Shown here piece after piece: positions 22,507 to 33,364 of a stretch of DNA of 64,000 nt; the first letter of the stretch is position 1; each line of letters begins with the position of its first letter. The stretch covers positions 4,347,354 to 4,411,353 of the forward strand of contig CM041198.1 in the NCBI GenBank assembly GCA_023078555.1, read 5' to 3'. A program made the translations under genes and the position numbers. Below the pieces are notes generated by a model, which made no database searches, was not told the origin of the DNA, and saw only the letters and a program-made list of their open reading frames with translations. The stretch comes from Ulva prolifera. Taxonomy: Eukaryota > Chlorophyta > Ulvophyceae > Ulvales > Ulvaceae.

Positions 22507-24848
22507 GCGGATGTGTGTAGGTGTGTTATCATTAGGTGCACGTGATCGCTTAGGCTTGAAGATGCCTTTGCGATTGGGTTCATACCGGTCACGCTTCTTG
22601 TCTTGCTTGGCGTCCTGTCTGGCTGATGGGGTATACCCCGTTGGAATGGGTGTGGACCAACGAGTATTGTTGAACTCGTCGGTGAAGAATGTCGCTACAA
22701 TCTCGGGTGGAATGATGCGTCCGAACGTCGGGCAGTCGCAACGCTTGTGCATGGCTGCGGCTGGGTTAGACCTGTTGGGCGGGCATATTCCGCACTGCTT
22801 GAGATGGTACTTGAAGTACATACGTAGCATAAGCTAGCAAATGCCGATGGGGGTTGTGGCGATGGTTGAGGGTAGGGCCTCTCTTGCTCGTGACAAAGCA
22901 TAGCTCAGAGTCTTCTCGCCGCCGGCAAGTTCGCGGCCGATTGCGGTGAGCAGTTCTGCGGTGACAGTGACGTTGGGGAGTGCACGGAGCTGCTGGAAAA
23001 GGCTCCGGAATCTAGCCTCGTCCTTGGTGGTGAGCATTTCCGTCAAAAACGGGACGTGGCCGGGACGATCTTGGCCCTGAGTGTTGCTGATTGGGCGAGA
23101 CTGCACATGTTTCCTCTGATCATTGGTGTGCATGGCGGCTGCGGCTGCCTGTAGAGGTCTGTCAGGTTGTGGCGCATGAGGTTTGCGCTTGTGCTGTAAC
23201 CTAGCATAGTCGAACTGATTGTTCGATGTGTCAAGTGTGAAACGCTGAACTGTGTTGGCTGATTCGCGCACACGGAGTAATTGAGTCACGCTCCACTCAA
23301 CAAACGCGGTGGCCACCGAATCTAACTTGTCTGTGCACTCATGCATAGCGGGCTTCAGCTCATCATTGCATTTGGTGAGAAGCTGTGAGAGTGGTGAGAA
23401 CATCATGAGGATGGGGGTGATCTTAGACGATGAGTCGGACTTTATAAGATTTTGAAGCTTCACAAACAGGATGCACGCGAATTCAAGTCGTGGCTGCTTC
23501 CCTGGCATGTGTGCATAATCAAAAAAATCAGCCGGTAATACTCCGTGATATGATGGACTAGCTCGTTGAAGTCGATTACTTCCTTTGCGCTGTATGACTA
23601 CCATGATTGTTCAATATTATGTCGAAACTAGTCACTCGTGAAGTAATAGTCTCTGATTGTGTCGAGTCAATGGCGTACTGTGCAATTTGATTGCAACGCA
23701 GTCGATTGTGCTGCAGCATAGTGTTGCTCGGCTCGTGACATCGTTGACGTGAGATGTTGTATGACTTGTCGCTCTGAGAGATGTTTACAGTTTGCTCGGG
23801 CATGCAACACGTCACTCTGATACTTGTGCCATCGAACTCTGACAGGTGTTCACCTCGGGAACCCAAAAACGACGGGACTTTGATGTTCCGAAACGTGTAT
23901 TCGGCGTACCTAAACCATGTCGATGAGGGTTCGTCGTCGAACTGGGGTTGGTAGTGATGATGCGGCGTCTGGTAGTGATGAGCGTGTGGGTAGGATGGTC
24001 TGTACCTGGGCAGCCGAGGACGATGAGCAGTCCCGGAATTGAATGGCTTCTGATTTGACGAGCTCCGTCACGTTGATCTCGGGCTCCGGTTCTTCGATTA
24101 GCTCCATACAACATCCCGGGACAAAAACGCATGGAACATAGCACGCACGACTTCAAATAGACTGATTTCTGCTAACTTGGCAAGATGGATAATCGCAGCT
24201 GCAGGGCTGGTGATCGCGGGTGAGGCTTTGAGTGCCGCCGCCCGTTTGTCAATCGCCAGCATGTCTATACCTTCGCTTGGACAGGACATGACAGCCAGGC
24301 CATCTTGAACGTCCGGAAGTCTGATGCAAAAACATAAGGGAGGTCGAGAACAGGTTGCCCAAACCTCGGACCAAGCCAGCAGACCGTGGCCATGGACATA
24401 GGGCTCAAAAGATTCCTAGTGACACCAGGGTTTAGTCCCAGAGCAAAGTCGCACGTCGAACTATTCTCAGCGGTCAATGCTGCTGCGATGGTTCTGCGGA
24501 CGAGCGGGGTTCTAGGGCCTTGAACGGCAAATCGGACTCAGCAAGTTCCTCATTCACTAGGACCAATCTCGCATCTTTCTGTGCGGTGGTAAGCAAATTA
24601 CGCGACGCACTTTAGCCCGACATGCCCCTAGATACTTCACAATACACCTTGCCGAGCCACTGCAAGTGACCTATGGTCCTACGGATTGTGTCAACGTCGT
24701 CATGTGTGAACGTGGACAGTCCTGGGATCATGCAATGCGCGTGATCAACGGTCAGGTTTAAGCCCCTAGGATCAACAATAGACTGCATAACTACATCCCA
24801 TATTGGAACATTCGTCATTGATTCATCAACCATACTGATCTGCAACAA
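22507..24848 (-). pseudogene. Gypsy copy 2 Gag (frameshifted)
   Basis: The N-terminal parts at 24848-24612, 24477-24265 (ATVCWLGPRFGQPVLDL) and 24289-23910 align in order with the Gag of the full-length element, but in changing frames. An open stretch at 23604-22834 (FACILFVKLQNLIKS, TQLLRVRESANTVQRF) follows, then the zinc knuckle CGICPPNRS..HKRCDC near 22,800. A basic tail ends HIR before the UGA. At the position of the gag TAG in the full-length copy, this copy has CAA (Gln). Confidence 0.8.
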
Positions 24849-24875
24849 AGATGATGATGTTAGGGCAGAGAGTCT

Positions 24876-24891
24876 TAGCGAATCGATACCT
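24876..24891 (-). other. candidate primer-binding site, Gypsy copy 2
   Basis: The minus-strand bases directly after the 5' LTR are GGTATCGATTCGCTAA. The full-length element also starts GGTATC here. The shared hexamer fits part of an initiator-tRNA-Met complement, but the match is short. Confidence 0.35.
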
Positions 24892-25903
24892 GTCTAGGAC
24901 TAGTTGTCCGTGGTCACTGAGCGGACCTCGATGTGCTTGATGCTGGGAAGTTGAAGGGATATGGCTCCGTCATGGGGACCGATGTGATCACTAGAATTTA
25001 TGAAAAGAGAGTAAAGGTTTAAGAATGCGTGATAGTCAAAATCAGAACAGAGTGCATAAATGGTTGCGCCCCATCCGAGCGTAAAACTGTGTCGGACCCA
25101 GCAAGCGCGCAGTATAAATACTGCTGTGAACGCGCCCAAGACTACCCCCTGCTAAGGCTGGCCTCGCCAAGATGCCGCACAGAATGCGAGCACCTCAATG
25201 ATATCCCGATCATCTGCGGGAATATCAGTAAGTTGTGGTGTATAAGTGTATGTACACGACTTTAAACGCTGAGTGCGCGGAGTCTGTGCTCAGTCTTGCC
25301 ATGCATGCCGGACAGTGAGGATCCGTGACCTAAGAGTCCCGATATTCTGGCGTCACAGTATAACGGGCATGCCGAAAAAGATGAGTCCGACACTTGTTTA
25401 GTACATTCTGTGTTCCACCTTGGCTCGAGCCGCCACGGTGCGTGACGCAAGGGCTTGGGCTGTGATCTGCCCGTAGCTTGTGCACACTAGCGCATGAATT
25501 GCTGAGTCTGAAATGTGAGCATGTGGACATGAGAAGTTCATAGAGCGCAGCATAGTCGCTTAGCACGCAAGTAGTGATATAAGCACCTAATTAAAGCGCT
25601 CTAAGGTGTGTTCTTGTGCCTGTTTAAGCGCACTTCCAATTTGAGATCGAATCGTTCAGTCGTTCGCGCAATTGTGATCATGATTGAGCTGGTCGACATT
25701 GTGCACTCGTAGCCACATCGAGCGTCAACACACGATGCTTTGTATGCTCGCATTTAGTGTGCACAATCTTTCAAAATTTTCAAACACCAACATGGGGTTG
25801 TACATAAGTTGTACATTGTGAATTTAATGATGAAAAGTTGTGCACACCACGCAACTAGTTATGATGCCCAGCCTGCGCCAGAGTGAGGTGCCACCTCACG
25901 ACA
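24892..25903 (-). repeat. Gypsy family-2 LTR (5' LTR of copy 2)
   Basis: It has termini TGTC..GACA and is about 1,012 bp long. It is closely similar throughout to the solo LTR at 39386-40410. It carries the palindromic TATA segment (25110-25123) and the terminal hairpin gtgaggtg/cacctcac (25883-25899). Confidence 0.9.
25110..25123 (-). promoter_or_regulatory. palindromic TATA box in a family-2 LTR
   Basis: cagtataaatactg is a palindrome except for its centre, preceded by the conserved segment cagcaagcgc. The family-1 LTR version is cggtataaataccg, so both sides of the palindrome have changed together. Confidence 0.6.
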
Positions 25904-26295
25904 GCGCCCGCGTCATCCCCGTCAGGAGGCGGTCCAGCCGACAAGGCTAGACCACAAGAGGATCCATTGCATGCCCCTCCACCGCAGCCCCCGGGAGAGC
26001 ATGCAGGTGGCACCGTAGGTGGGGGGCGAAGTGTGTCATCAGGCAGCTTCACCGGCAAGGCTGTAGCCGCTTCCTCAAGATCGGGTTGACGTCATCGTCA
26101 ATCAATCCCTTGCAAGCCTGCACAATTTCAAACCACGTGGGGAGTGTTCTTTCAGCAACCAGGAAATCCCAATTATGATGTTCAGCGAGGTCCTGGACAA
26201 AAACGGGACATAAGGCACCGCATCACATCTTTCAGATGCACATGACAACTTTAGAGTAGCCGTATCACCTTGCTGTCATGAATTTTCGGGTCCGT
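25904..26295. other. no gene recognised
   Basis: Sequence directly outside the Gypsy copy 2 LTR. It is locally proline/glycine-rich in translation on both strands, without a recognisable domain. Confidence 0.4.
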
Positions 26296-27412
26296 CTAGT
26301 GCCTGTTCCCACTGTTGCCAAACCCCACTGCATCTTGAGCACGTTTCTTCCCGGCACATTTACATGCAGCGTTGTTACATGCCACACATTGCCAGAACCC
26401 GAAGTCCAGGCCATCGCTCTCAGAAAGGCCTAGTGTAGGATTCCAAACAAGCCCACGCCTCGCTAAAATGCCAATTAGATACAAAGCACGAAGGCCTTGC
26501 TTGTGTTTTGGGTGATATCTTGCAGTTGTTAAATCCGATGAAATTAACGCTGCCCGATCGGGCGGGAAAAACATCGCAAGAGCCAGGACGCGAGGCGACG
26601 ACATCAGGCTCGAAGCCACAAAGATCACATTAGGGACAGCCGATCGTCCGTAACCGCCGTTGACATTGTAATGCACCTATGTGTAGTCAGACTCCTGCAT
26701 GTTCAAGATATAATAGGGGACGTTGTAATGACGACTCCATGGCCTGCGCCTCCCCCGTCGACGCGACCGATAGCTTCGATCTCCATCATAACGCGGGAGC
26801 AACCCTCCGCACGTAATACCAAAAGCAGACCGGTAATCCCAAAGCCAGCCAGCGTATCCGGAGCAGCGGGAACCGGCCAGCCAGACTCTTGCACATTGCC
26901 GAGATGAAACCAGGCTAACCAAGGCATGCCTCAATTACCACATGAATTACCGGGATTGACAGGTAGAAGAGATCAAAAGAGCATGTTGAGAATGAAGACT
27001 TTCAGCTGCCCCCGGCGTTTCTATATCCAACACACAGTCCATTATCTGACTCGCTGTATCGACCGGCAGCTTCACGACATCGAGAATCCACTTGGAACTC
27101 CGATGACGTCATGACATGGAAATCACCACGACAGTCTAGTCGTGCAGCGCAGCATAGGCCACACTTCACAAACCTCCTGGACAGAGCATCGTACCACAGG
27201 CATGCAGCCGTCTTCCAAGTAGCTGTCGAAACCATCAACCCGAGCCTTGTAGAATCCGTTGTCTCGGGCGGGCGATGGCCAACCGCCCTCGACGACGCAC
27301 CCAATACACAAACGCCAACTTGTAACGGGGAGCCATCGGCAAAGGTGCGAGCCGCAGGCCCGTAATTGCACACCCGTGACAATGTCTCAACAAGATCGAC
27401 AACCCGTGACAT
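26296..27412 (-). CDS. possible unidentified gene (low-confidence blocks)
   Basis: Three minus-strand frames look coding in composition: 27412-27002 (RVVDLVETLSRVCNYGPAA), about 26,927-26,703 (MPWLAWFHLGNVQESGWPV) and 26676-26296 (ALISSDLTTARYHPKHKQG). The last ends in a Cys-rich tail, CVACNNAACKCAGKKR. They could be exons of one gene, but I did not find consistent splice junctions. I recognise no family. Confidence 0.25.
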
Positions 27413-27439
27413 GTCACGGGTGAAAGTCGTTCTTGCAGT

Positions 27440-28812
27440 GTAAGGTTTTTACAGACTCATAAGAAGCTGTCAACATGCCCGCTGGCTCGAGTCATTCTCA
27501 CGCATTGACTGGAAAACAACTCATATTCCGGGTGATAAGAATGTAGTGGCTGATGCTGTCGTGCCACACACTTGCCAACAACGGAAGTTGTGCTGCACGA
27601 TGGTCACACTTTAGCCGGCTGAGCGGCCGCATGAACCTTACAGAGCGTTGGCACTGACCAGCCTTCTAGTACGCAGGTCGCCTAGCCAGGCGCCGGCCTT
27701 GTCGGAGGGTTTTCCACCGCTGGCATTATCACCGCCACCCTCACGTGGCATGGTCATTATGGACTCCCCCCGGGGTTCCCCATCGGCATGGCATACTGCC
27801 GACAAACCGGCCGCCACGACTCTGTGTTCCCCCGGGCACATGCTCGTCAGGATCTGCGCCGGGCGATGGGGCTGCTCAACCCAAGAAACCCTGCTTACCC
27901 GGTAATCCGGGACATGTTACGGCAGGCAACTGCCACCCCCACGGCCATCATCACGGGCACCTCAGCCGCTGCCCCCTCTCCAGGCGGCAGCGTCCTCTCA
28001 GCCGGTCAAGCCGTGCTCCAGTCGCCGGGCAGCACCGTCTTGTAAGCAGCCCAACACCTTCGCTTCCCTCAGGCCGCGGCCGAAAGTCGTGAACTTGGCG
28101 AGCAGCCCGGCCCCAAGCAGCGTGAACTCCGAGCTGCCCTCAGAGGTGGTTGACTTCGAGGGCATCGACTTGGAACCCCAGACGTTCCAAGAGATCGGTG
28201 CGGACCTGAACTCGCAGCACAACCGACACGTTACTCTTGATGTTGCAATAGTATCATTCTGGGAACGCTTGCATTAGGGATATGCTCATGACCCCACATT
28301 CCGTGCACCTCCGCACAAGTATAGGTTCGACAAACAACTCCAAGCATATTTATGGGGCCACAAGCTAGTGATTCCGGACCATGATGGACTGCGAAAACAG
28401 ATTTTGTTGTGGCGTCATGTACACCCGTGGCATGCACACATGGGAAATCATCGCACACAAGCACTCATTATGGACATACTCTATTGGCCTGACATTAGCA
28501 TGGACATTAAATCATTCATTTCACAATTTCATTTATGTCAGATAATGAAATCTCCAGGCTGTTCTGATAGCACTTTGACCCCGCTACCTGTTCCCGCAGC
28601 GTGCTGGTGGGTGGTGAGCTTGTATATGATCAATCACTTACCGCGCACTGCCTCAGGGTATGACTGCATCGTTGTTTTTGTGGACCAGTTCTCCAAGATG
28701 CAGAGCTTAGACCTGCGCTGAGCAAACTCGATAGTCCGGGTTTTGGTAAGTTCTTTTTCTAACACATCTATCCACATTAGTGTATGCCTTTGGGGATATG
28801 CAGCGAAATGGG
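27440..28812 (+). pseudogene. Gypsy fragment: RNase H end to mid-integrase
   Basis: It starts just after the HSDHNPL segment of RNase H (WLESFSRIDWKTTHIPGDKNVV near 27,490). It continues through the proline-rich linker to the integrase zinc-binding HVHPWHAHMGNHRTQ near 28,420, where a Cys of the HHCC finger is replaced (QFHLC). The first part of the core (VSLYMINHLPRTASG) has Tyr where the intact copy has the catalytic Asp. It ends at ICSE-MG, at 28,812. Stops at 28,275 (TAG for Lys) and 28,760 mark decay. The next base is the outer end of an inverted LTR. Confidence 0.85.
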
Positions 28813-29257
28813 TGTTGAGACCTATTGGTCTGGTCTTGGGTAACAGACCTCGATGGCAGTAAGAAGAAGCAGTGATGGGTCAAGATTGCCGCAGCACGAG
28901 GGCTGTATAGGCACAAGTAGAGCAGGTGTACACTCACACGCAAGGATGCGACGTGCCACTGCAGAAATGGATGGCGCCCCAATCGGACCACTATCAAGCG
29001 TGTCTGGTCCCAGCAAGCGCTCGGTATAAATACCGGGTTGTGTGCGCCCAGGTCAATCCCCCCCGTCAAAGCTGGCCTCGCCGAATCGTGCCGCATAACT
29101 GCCACACTGATCCTAGACCCCGCACAAGCTCGGGAAATCTTAATTGTGGCTCACAGAGCCTGATATGAGTGTAAGCAAGGCTACGCACGTAATTCGTGGG
29201 CAGCTCGGGATGGCTGCACATATATTATCGTGCATGCCAACCCTTCTCCTCATGTTG
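28813..29257 (-). repeat. Gypsy LTR (third variant), partly deleted at its 5' end
   Basis: The outer end TGTTGAGACC aligns with the end of the 44380 LTR (TGTAGAGGTC). Further in it shares gccgcagcacga.ggctgta and ggtcccagcaagcgctcggt with that LTR. The hairpin-bearing LTR start is not found. A purine run (gaggagaaggg on the minus strand, about 29,240) may be the polypurine tract. Confidence 0.75.
29022..29035 (-). promoter_or_regulatory. palindromic TATA box in the inverted LTR
   Basis: cggtataaataccg is identical to the version in the full-length element's LTRs and preceded by the same cagcaagcgct segment. Confidence 0.6.
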
Positions 29258-29669
29258 TAGGACGAAGCACACAACGCAAGGCGTAATCACGGTAAGGGCC
29301 CCAGAGGTGGGGGCAAGACCGGGGCTTTGTAACAAGAGCCGGTGCCGCGTTTGCCCAGCAAACGGGGTACATGAGGTCCGAGAAGGACATCACCAGATCA
29401 TCCAGATAATGGCCCAACACACGGCCGTGTGACTGGGTGACCACCTCAATAAAATCATGCAAGCTACGCTCACGGGCGCGGGCGGCAGCAACAGTAGACC
29501 GCTCAATCCGCACAATAGCGACAAGCTTGGGCTTAAATTCATCCCCGCTAACGCCGGAGGTGGGGGTCTTGGACACCTCATTCATAAAGTTCTGAACGTT
29601 AACCAGCAACCGCTTAATCTTGGAGCTGGTCAAGGCAGAGCCCTCCGACGCGGAAGGATGCCACAGCAT
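29250..29669 (-). pseudogene. Gypsy ORF3 homologue (post-pol ORF)
   Basis: Its translation aligns with the post-pol ORF of the full-length element over about 80 residues: KRLLVNVQNFMNE, then SGDEFKPKLVAIV, ARERSLHDFIEVVTQSHG and VLGHYLDDLVMSFSDLM. The hydrophobic N-terminal part is deleted or frame-shifted here. Upstream, 29,775-30,060 keeps traces of the first part (LDRILPAPPIFLGLRSMC). Such protein-level similarity in otherwise diverged DNA suggests the ORF was under selection in the family. Function is unknown. Confidence 0.65.
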
Positions 29670-30059
29670 AGCAGCAAGTTAGATAAGGTGGACAACCCCA
29701 CAAAGGTTGAATGTGTGTAGCAGTGTGAGCGGCATGACATAAGGTGCGGCCACACCGGCACACATTGACAAGAACTAAACCCCGTAAGTGCCTATCGAGG
29801 GTGTAACTGGTGCATTCAGGTAGTGTAACACGCTATATGGCAAGTACGTGCTACCATGCCGAGGTTCCAATCCGGTGAATGACCGTGCCCAACATGACGA
29901 GTGCTGCGGGGATGGCATAAGTGGTTCCGATATGATCGTGCACATGGACCTAAGACCAAGAAATATCGGCGGAGCGGGCAGGATACGGTCGAGAATATCT
30001 TGCGTCGGACCCAACTCCTCATGACCGGTAACGCCCAAGTAACTGCTCTATGAATCCAA

Positions 30060-30950
30060 GTGTCCCCTTCAACAAATAGTAAGGCACATCAATGGCCTAG
30101 CACAGGCTCGCAGCACAACATGAGGAGAATTGCTGGCTGGAACCTTCTGCAACAAGCTTCGGCTTGGACTCACGCAAGCGCGCTGATTCGCGTCGCGTCC
30201 TCGGCACTAAGCGCGGTGGCCTCGACATTGTGGCCGGTGCAGTGTCCACGCCACGTGTACTATGCGCACGCTAGAAGAGGTGTGCCAGCCGTGCGCGTGC
30301 ACCGCGCGGGAATTGTGCAATCATCACTTAGCGTTGTTTCGCAGATGCATTTTGAAACAGGTAATCCGCGAGCTTGTCAAAACAATTATGCAACTCACCA
30401 ACAGGCAACCAGAGGTCGTGTTGAGAAGAGTATCCTTTCCACCGGACAAGATAATGCGGACCTTTAAGGGGCCCCGTGTCATGTGATAGTGCCGTCGGCG
30501 TGTGCGTGCGCCTAAAATCTAAGACGGCCTCGACTTCGAAGATATTGTCAGCGTCCGTATCCGGGCACGTCGCAGGAGAGGTGCTACACTCATGAAATTG
30601 AGCATCAACATAAGGTTTAAGGCTGAGAAATGGAATACATCATGAATCCTTAGCTCTCGTAATGTGGTAGGTAGTCGCAGCCGCGCAGCCCTTGTCCCAA
30701 TCAAGGCCAAGATGCGACAAGGGCCAGCCCACCTGGTGGTGAATTTGCGTCTAAGCGCCGGGTGATGCAACGCAAGTTTGTACAATGACAGAAGCACATC
30801 TTTGCCTACTTGGAATTGTTGTGAGCACTCATGGTGAACTGTGGAAGACCACATGCTTTGTTTGGCCTCTGAGAGTGCTTGCTTGGCCAAATGATAATAC
30901 ATTCTGTGCAAAATACACGTATGCACACGCCATGTTTGTGGGAAGCCAAA
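30060..30950 (-). pseudogene. Gypsy integrase C-terminus and chromodomain remnant
   Basis: 30926-30519 reads HRMYYHLAKQALSEAKQSM, LHHPALRRKFTTRWAGPC and RELRIHDVFHFSAL, matching the integrase C-terminal region of the full-length element. The chromodomain region after it (about 30,540-30,380) is frame-shifted. Confidence 0.8.
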
Positions 30951-31254
30951 TTGTGATAGTCCAGTGATAAGACCGCTCTACCACTGAACTGTCACAAAAG
31001 CTGGGTCCTCTGAGATTGAGGCAGGTCAATCCGCAACTTCTCCGGCCCGTTTTATCACCAATCCAACCAGACTCTCACTGGTTCCTGAGGTGACCTCACA
31101 GCGTGACTCGAGTGGCCGCGACACCATGTGCAAGGCAGGGATCGAACCGCCGATCTCGGGTTCCCCATCTTTTGTGACAGTCCAGTGATAACACCGCTCT
31201 ACCACTGGACCCTTGTACGTCGCGACGTGCAAGAGTCCAGTGGTAGAGCGGTCT
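30951..31254 (-). mobile_element. tRNA-derived SINE-like insertion with inverted and repeated A boxes
   Basis: It interrupts the integrase between its ALA and FG residues. On the minus strand it contains tccagtggtagagcggt (A-box-like) and, about 60 nt later, ggttcgatccctgcc (B-box-like), the layout of an RNA polymerase III promoter in a tRNA-derived SINE. A second A-box half (ttcagtggtagagcggt) ends the insert. An inverted A-box half begins it, forming a near-perfect ~60-bp palindrome centred on gtcgcgac. Both direct halves carry ctgga-ct-(g/a)tcacaa, somewhat like a tRNA-Asp anticodon loop. The isotype is uncertain and no acceptor stem is intact, so it is not a functional tRNA gene. Confidence 0.7.
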
Positions 31255-31538
31255 AACGCGGTAGGCGACAATGGTGGTGTAATGCGGTTGAGTTGAAAGG
31301 GGCTACAGCCGGTGCTTTCACTCTTTGAACTATTAATGCTGAATTCAACATGCGGCAGGAAGGAGTCCCAATTGCCGTACGCGGGGCCGAAAAAGTGTCT
31401 GAGCGCCTCCTCAATGACTCTGTTGAGGCGCTCCACTTGGCCGTTGGCTCTAGGGTGATATGAAAACGTCAAGCGGAGTTGAATGCCTATGTGCTCGCAG
31501 ACAGATTTGAAAAACGTATTATTCCACTGCACGCCCCT
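31255..31538 (-). pseudogene. Gypsy integrase core fragment
   Basis: It reads RGVQWNNTFFKSVCEHIGI, LTFSYHPRANGQVERLNR and FQLNRITPPLSPTAL. The catalytic Glu context (NGQVER) is present. It is cut on one side by the SINE and on the other by the LTR start at 31,539. Confidence 0.85.
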
Positions 31539-31640
31539 TGTTGTGAGATACCTCTCACACTGGCTCATGCTGGCACAATTGACACCGTTTCTTATATGCG
31601 TAGCGCCTTGTCCAGCGATGTGGACAGTCGCACACGCATA
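31539..31640 (+). repeat. start of a plus-strand Gypsy LTR
   Basis: tgttgtgagatacctctcac matches the LTR 5' terminus of the full-length element, and similarity continues for about 30-35 bp (gctcatgctggcac). It then diverges, and I cannot place the LTR end. The hairpin arms here are gtgaga (31543-31548) and tctcac (31553-31558). Confidence 0.65.
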
Positions 31641-32850
31641 GCTTTCGAAATACCGATCGAGTTGTAGACAATGTGATCACACGTACGCTCAGTGGGCTTA
31701 CGTACCTGCACTCGCCACGTGTGACTGCACGCGTCCACCAACCTTACGTGCACACTGCATCAGCACTGTGTACAACCTTCTCCCGGCACAATGTGTCCCG
31801 TCATAGGCTTATTATGGCTTTATGAGGCTGGCCGAATCGTTACTACACATATTACGTCATACTGTGTGCATTAGGCCGTGTTTAGTGGCAAGGGGTCACA
31901 TTGGCGGTCAAAGACGGTGACCGGTCACTTTGCCTGCCGTGTTCAGTGGCGATTAGTGCAACAAATATGAACTGCGCCTTGACTGCAGAAACTACTTTGA
32001 AACACTATAACACTCTTACACTTCATATTGAATGCCTTCGAAGCTACATGATGTCCTTTGGGGTCTCGCGATGGAGCGGACGATGTGACCCAGGTTGCGA
32101 CCGCGAATGTGACCTGGCCATGCGATCCCGGAATGTGTAACTAGAGAAGGTTGGCGCCTTGTATTTGGAGAAGCTTGGTGGCACTTATGGGCATGTGGAA
32201 ACATGCACATTTAGTTGTATGCACGCAATTCAGCTGTGACACGGCACATGATGGCATTATGAGGTATGAATCACCTCTAGTATCTTTGCTATACATTTCA
32301 CTACCACATGCTTGCAGGATACCTCATAAGATACATACACATGTTTCCTCAACAAATACATACATGCATGGTGTATTTGTGCATGTGAGCGGAGATGGTT
32401 CGCCATCACAATAAATGGGTTACAAATCTCATCACTATCAATGTGAGAATTGTGTCGGGAAGCACGGGTGTGGATTCCGCGTCGACTGACCTTGTGGAGT
32501 GACCAAGTCCGTATTGAGAGATCGGTGTTGTGTATGGCAAGATTGAGTGTGTCATGAACGTGCACAACTCCCAAGTACAAACCCCAAATCAAACCAGACA
32601 AGCAATAAGTGGAGCGCCTTTCTATGCACAACATCAACATGCAATGGTATATCCGCTATGACAATGTGCACTATACCATGACTATTACGTTGATAGACTT
32701 TCACATGTGTTGATCTCCCATGGCTTGGACTCGCTTTGTAGCAATAGCTAGTGTCTGATCTACCAATACAAAAGGCTTAAAAAGGAGTTTTGGTCAAGGC
32801 ACCTGGTCATGGCACCCGACAATGGAGAATGGGTTGGGCTACGCATTGTA
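31641..32850. other. no gene recognised
   Basis: This may include diverged LTR U3 sequence continuing from 31,539. Open frames are short and show no motif, and I found no repeat shared with other parts of the window. Confidence 0.45.
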
Positions 32851-32854
32851 ACAT

Positions 32855-33364
32855 ATGGATGGCGGTGAAGTGGGGGGCACCCCAAGCATCGTGAGGTCCA
32901 CCGCCTCACAGCTCCCATTGATGGGGCCTCGGTATGACCCCGTGGTCCCCACGCCGATGCCAAACCGCCCTCTGTGGGACCCAGCGACCTCCCTGGTGCC
33001 TGCCGGTCCTGGGACGCTTGTAGTATCCGTTAACAAGGAGGACCATGGACGCCAGACCGTCATAACCATAAATGACGATCTGCCTTCGTCCGGTCCATCC
33101 ACCTGCGACAGGGGGACGAAGCTGCAGTGTGCCGCTGCCATGTGGGGGACAATGACGCGCTGCAATCCGCTTCTACAGTCGCCCGGGGATGACCAGAGGA
33201 TCATGCTCATGGTGGTCCTTTCTGGCCATGGGTTGATTCCAGACGCCACCACCATGAACGAGGTCCTCTTGATGACTCAGGAGGTGTGTCGCTGGTTGTA
33301 TGAGTCCCCTATCCACCTACGTCGTCCCTGTCCGGTCCACCGTATCTACGATTCTGAAGTGTGA
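32855..33364 (+). CDS. unidentified open reading frame, 169 codons
   Basis: This is the longest frame in the stretch, with a balanced amino-acid composition (MGPRYDPVVPTPMPNRPLW; DDLPSSGPSTCDRGTKLQC; HGLIPDATTMNEVLLMTQE). The opposite strand is also partly open, which lowers confidence. ATG at 32,855 is simply the first in frame. I recognise no family. It may belong to the same accessory region as the protease-like gene on the other strand. Confidence 0.35.
   Translation: MDGGEVGGTPSIVRSTASQLPLMGPRYDPVVPTPMPNRPLWDPATSLVPAGPGTLVVSVNKEDHGRQTVITINDDLPSSGPSTCDRGTKLQCAAAMWGTMTRCNPLLQSPGDDQRIMLMVVLSGHGLIPDATTMNEVLLMTQEVCRWLYESPIHLRRPCPVHRIYDSEV

Larger units (their letters stand above)
20708..25903 (-). 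mobile_element. Gypsy copy 2 (3'-truncated, with 5' LTR)
   Basis: A minus-strand chromovirus-type element. The 5' LTR is at 24892-25903, followed by decayed gag (24848-22504), the shared UGA, then protease and RT. It is cut off inside RT at about 20,708, so RNase H, integrase and the 3' LTR are missing. Its LTR family (about 1.01 kb) differs from that of the full-length element at 44380 and matches the solo LTR at 39386. Confidence 0.85.
28813..31538 (-). mobile_element. inverted 3' half of a Gypsy element (integrase end, ORF3, LTR)
   Basis: Read on the minus strand from 31,538, this begins exactly where the plus-strand piece ends (RGVQWNN follows ICS-D in the intact integrase). It runs through the rest of integrase, the region matching ORF3 of the full-length element, and the LTR, whose 3' terminus lies at 28,813 against the plus-strand integrase. 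The 5 bp at the two inner junctions are atggg (28808-28812) and, on the minus strand, agggg (31534-31538), i.e. a 5-bp duplication with one change. This fits autointegration. Confidence 0.8.

Noticed and set aside
30951-31254. Functional tRNA gene
   Set aside because: A and B boxes are present, but I cannot form a complete acceptor stem or a good anticodon stem, and the 5' half is repeated and inverted.
28813-31538. Simple nested insertion of a minus-strand Gypsy element into the plus-strand integrase
   Set aside because: In a normal insertion the plus-strand integrase would resume after the inserted element. Instead the missing half is on the minus strand inside the block, and the far end joins a plus-strand LTR start.
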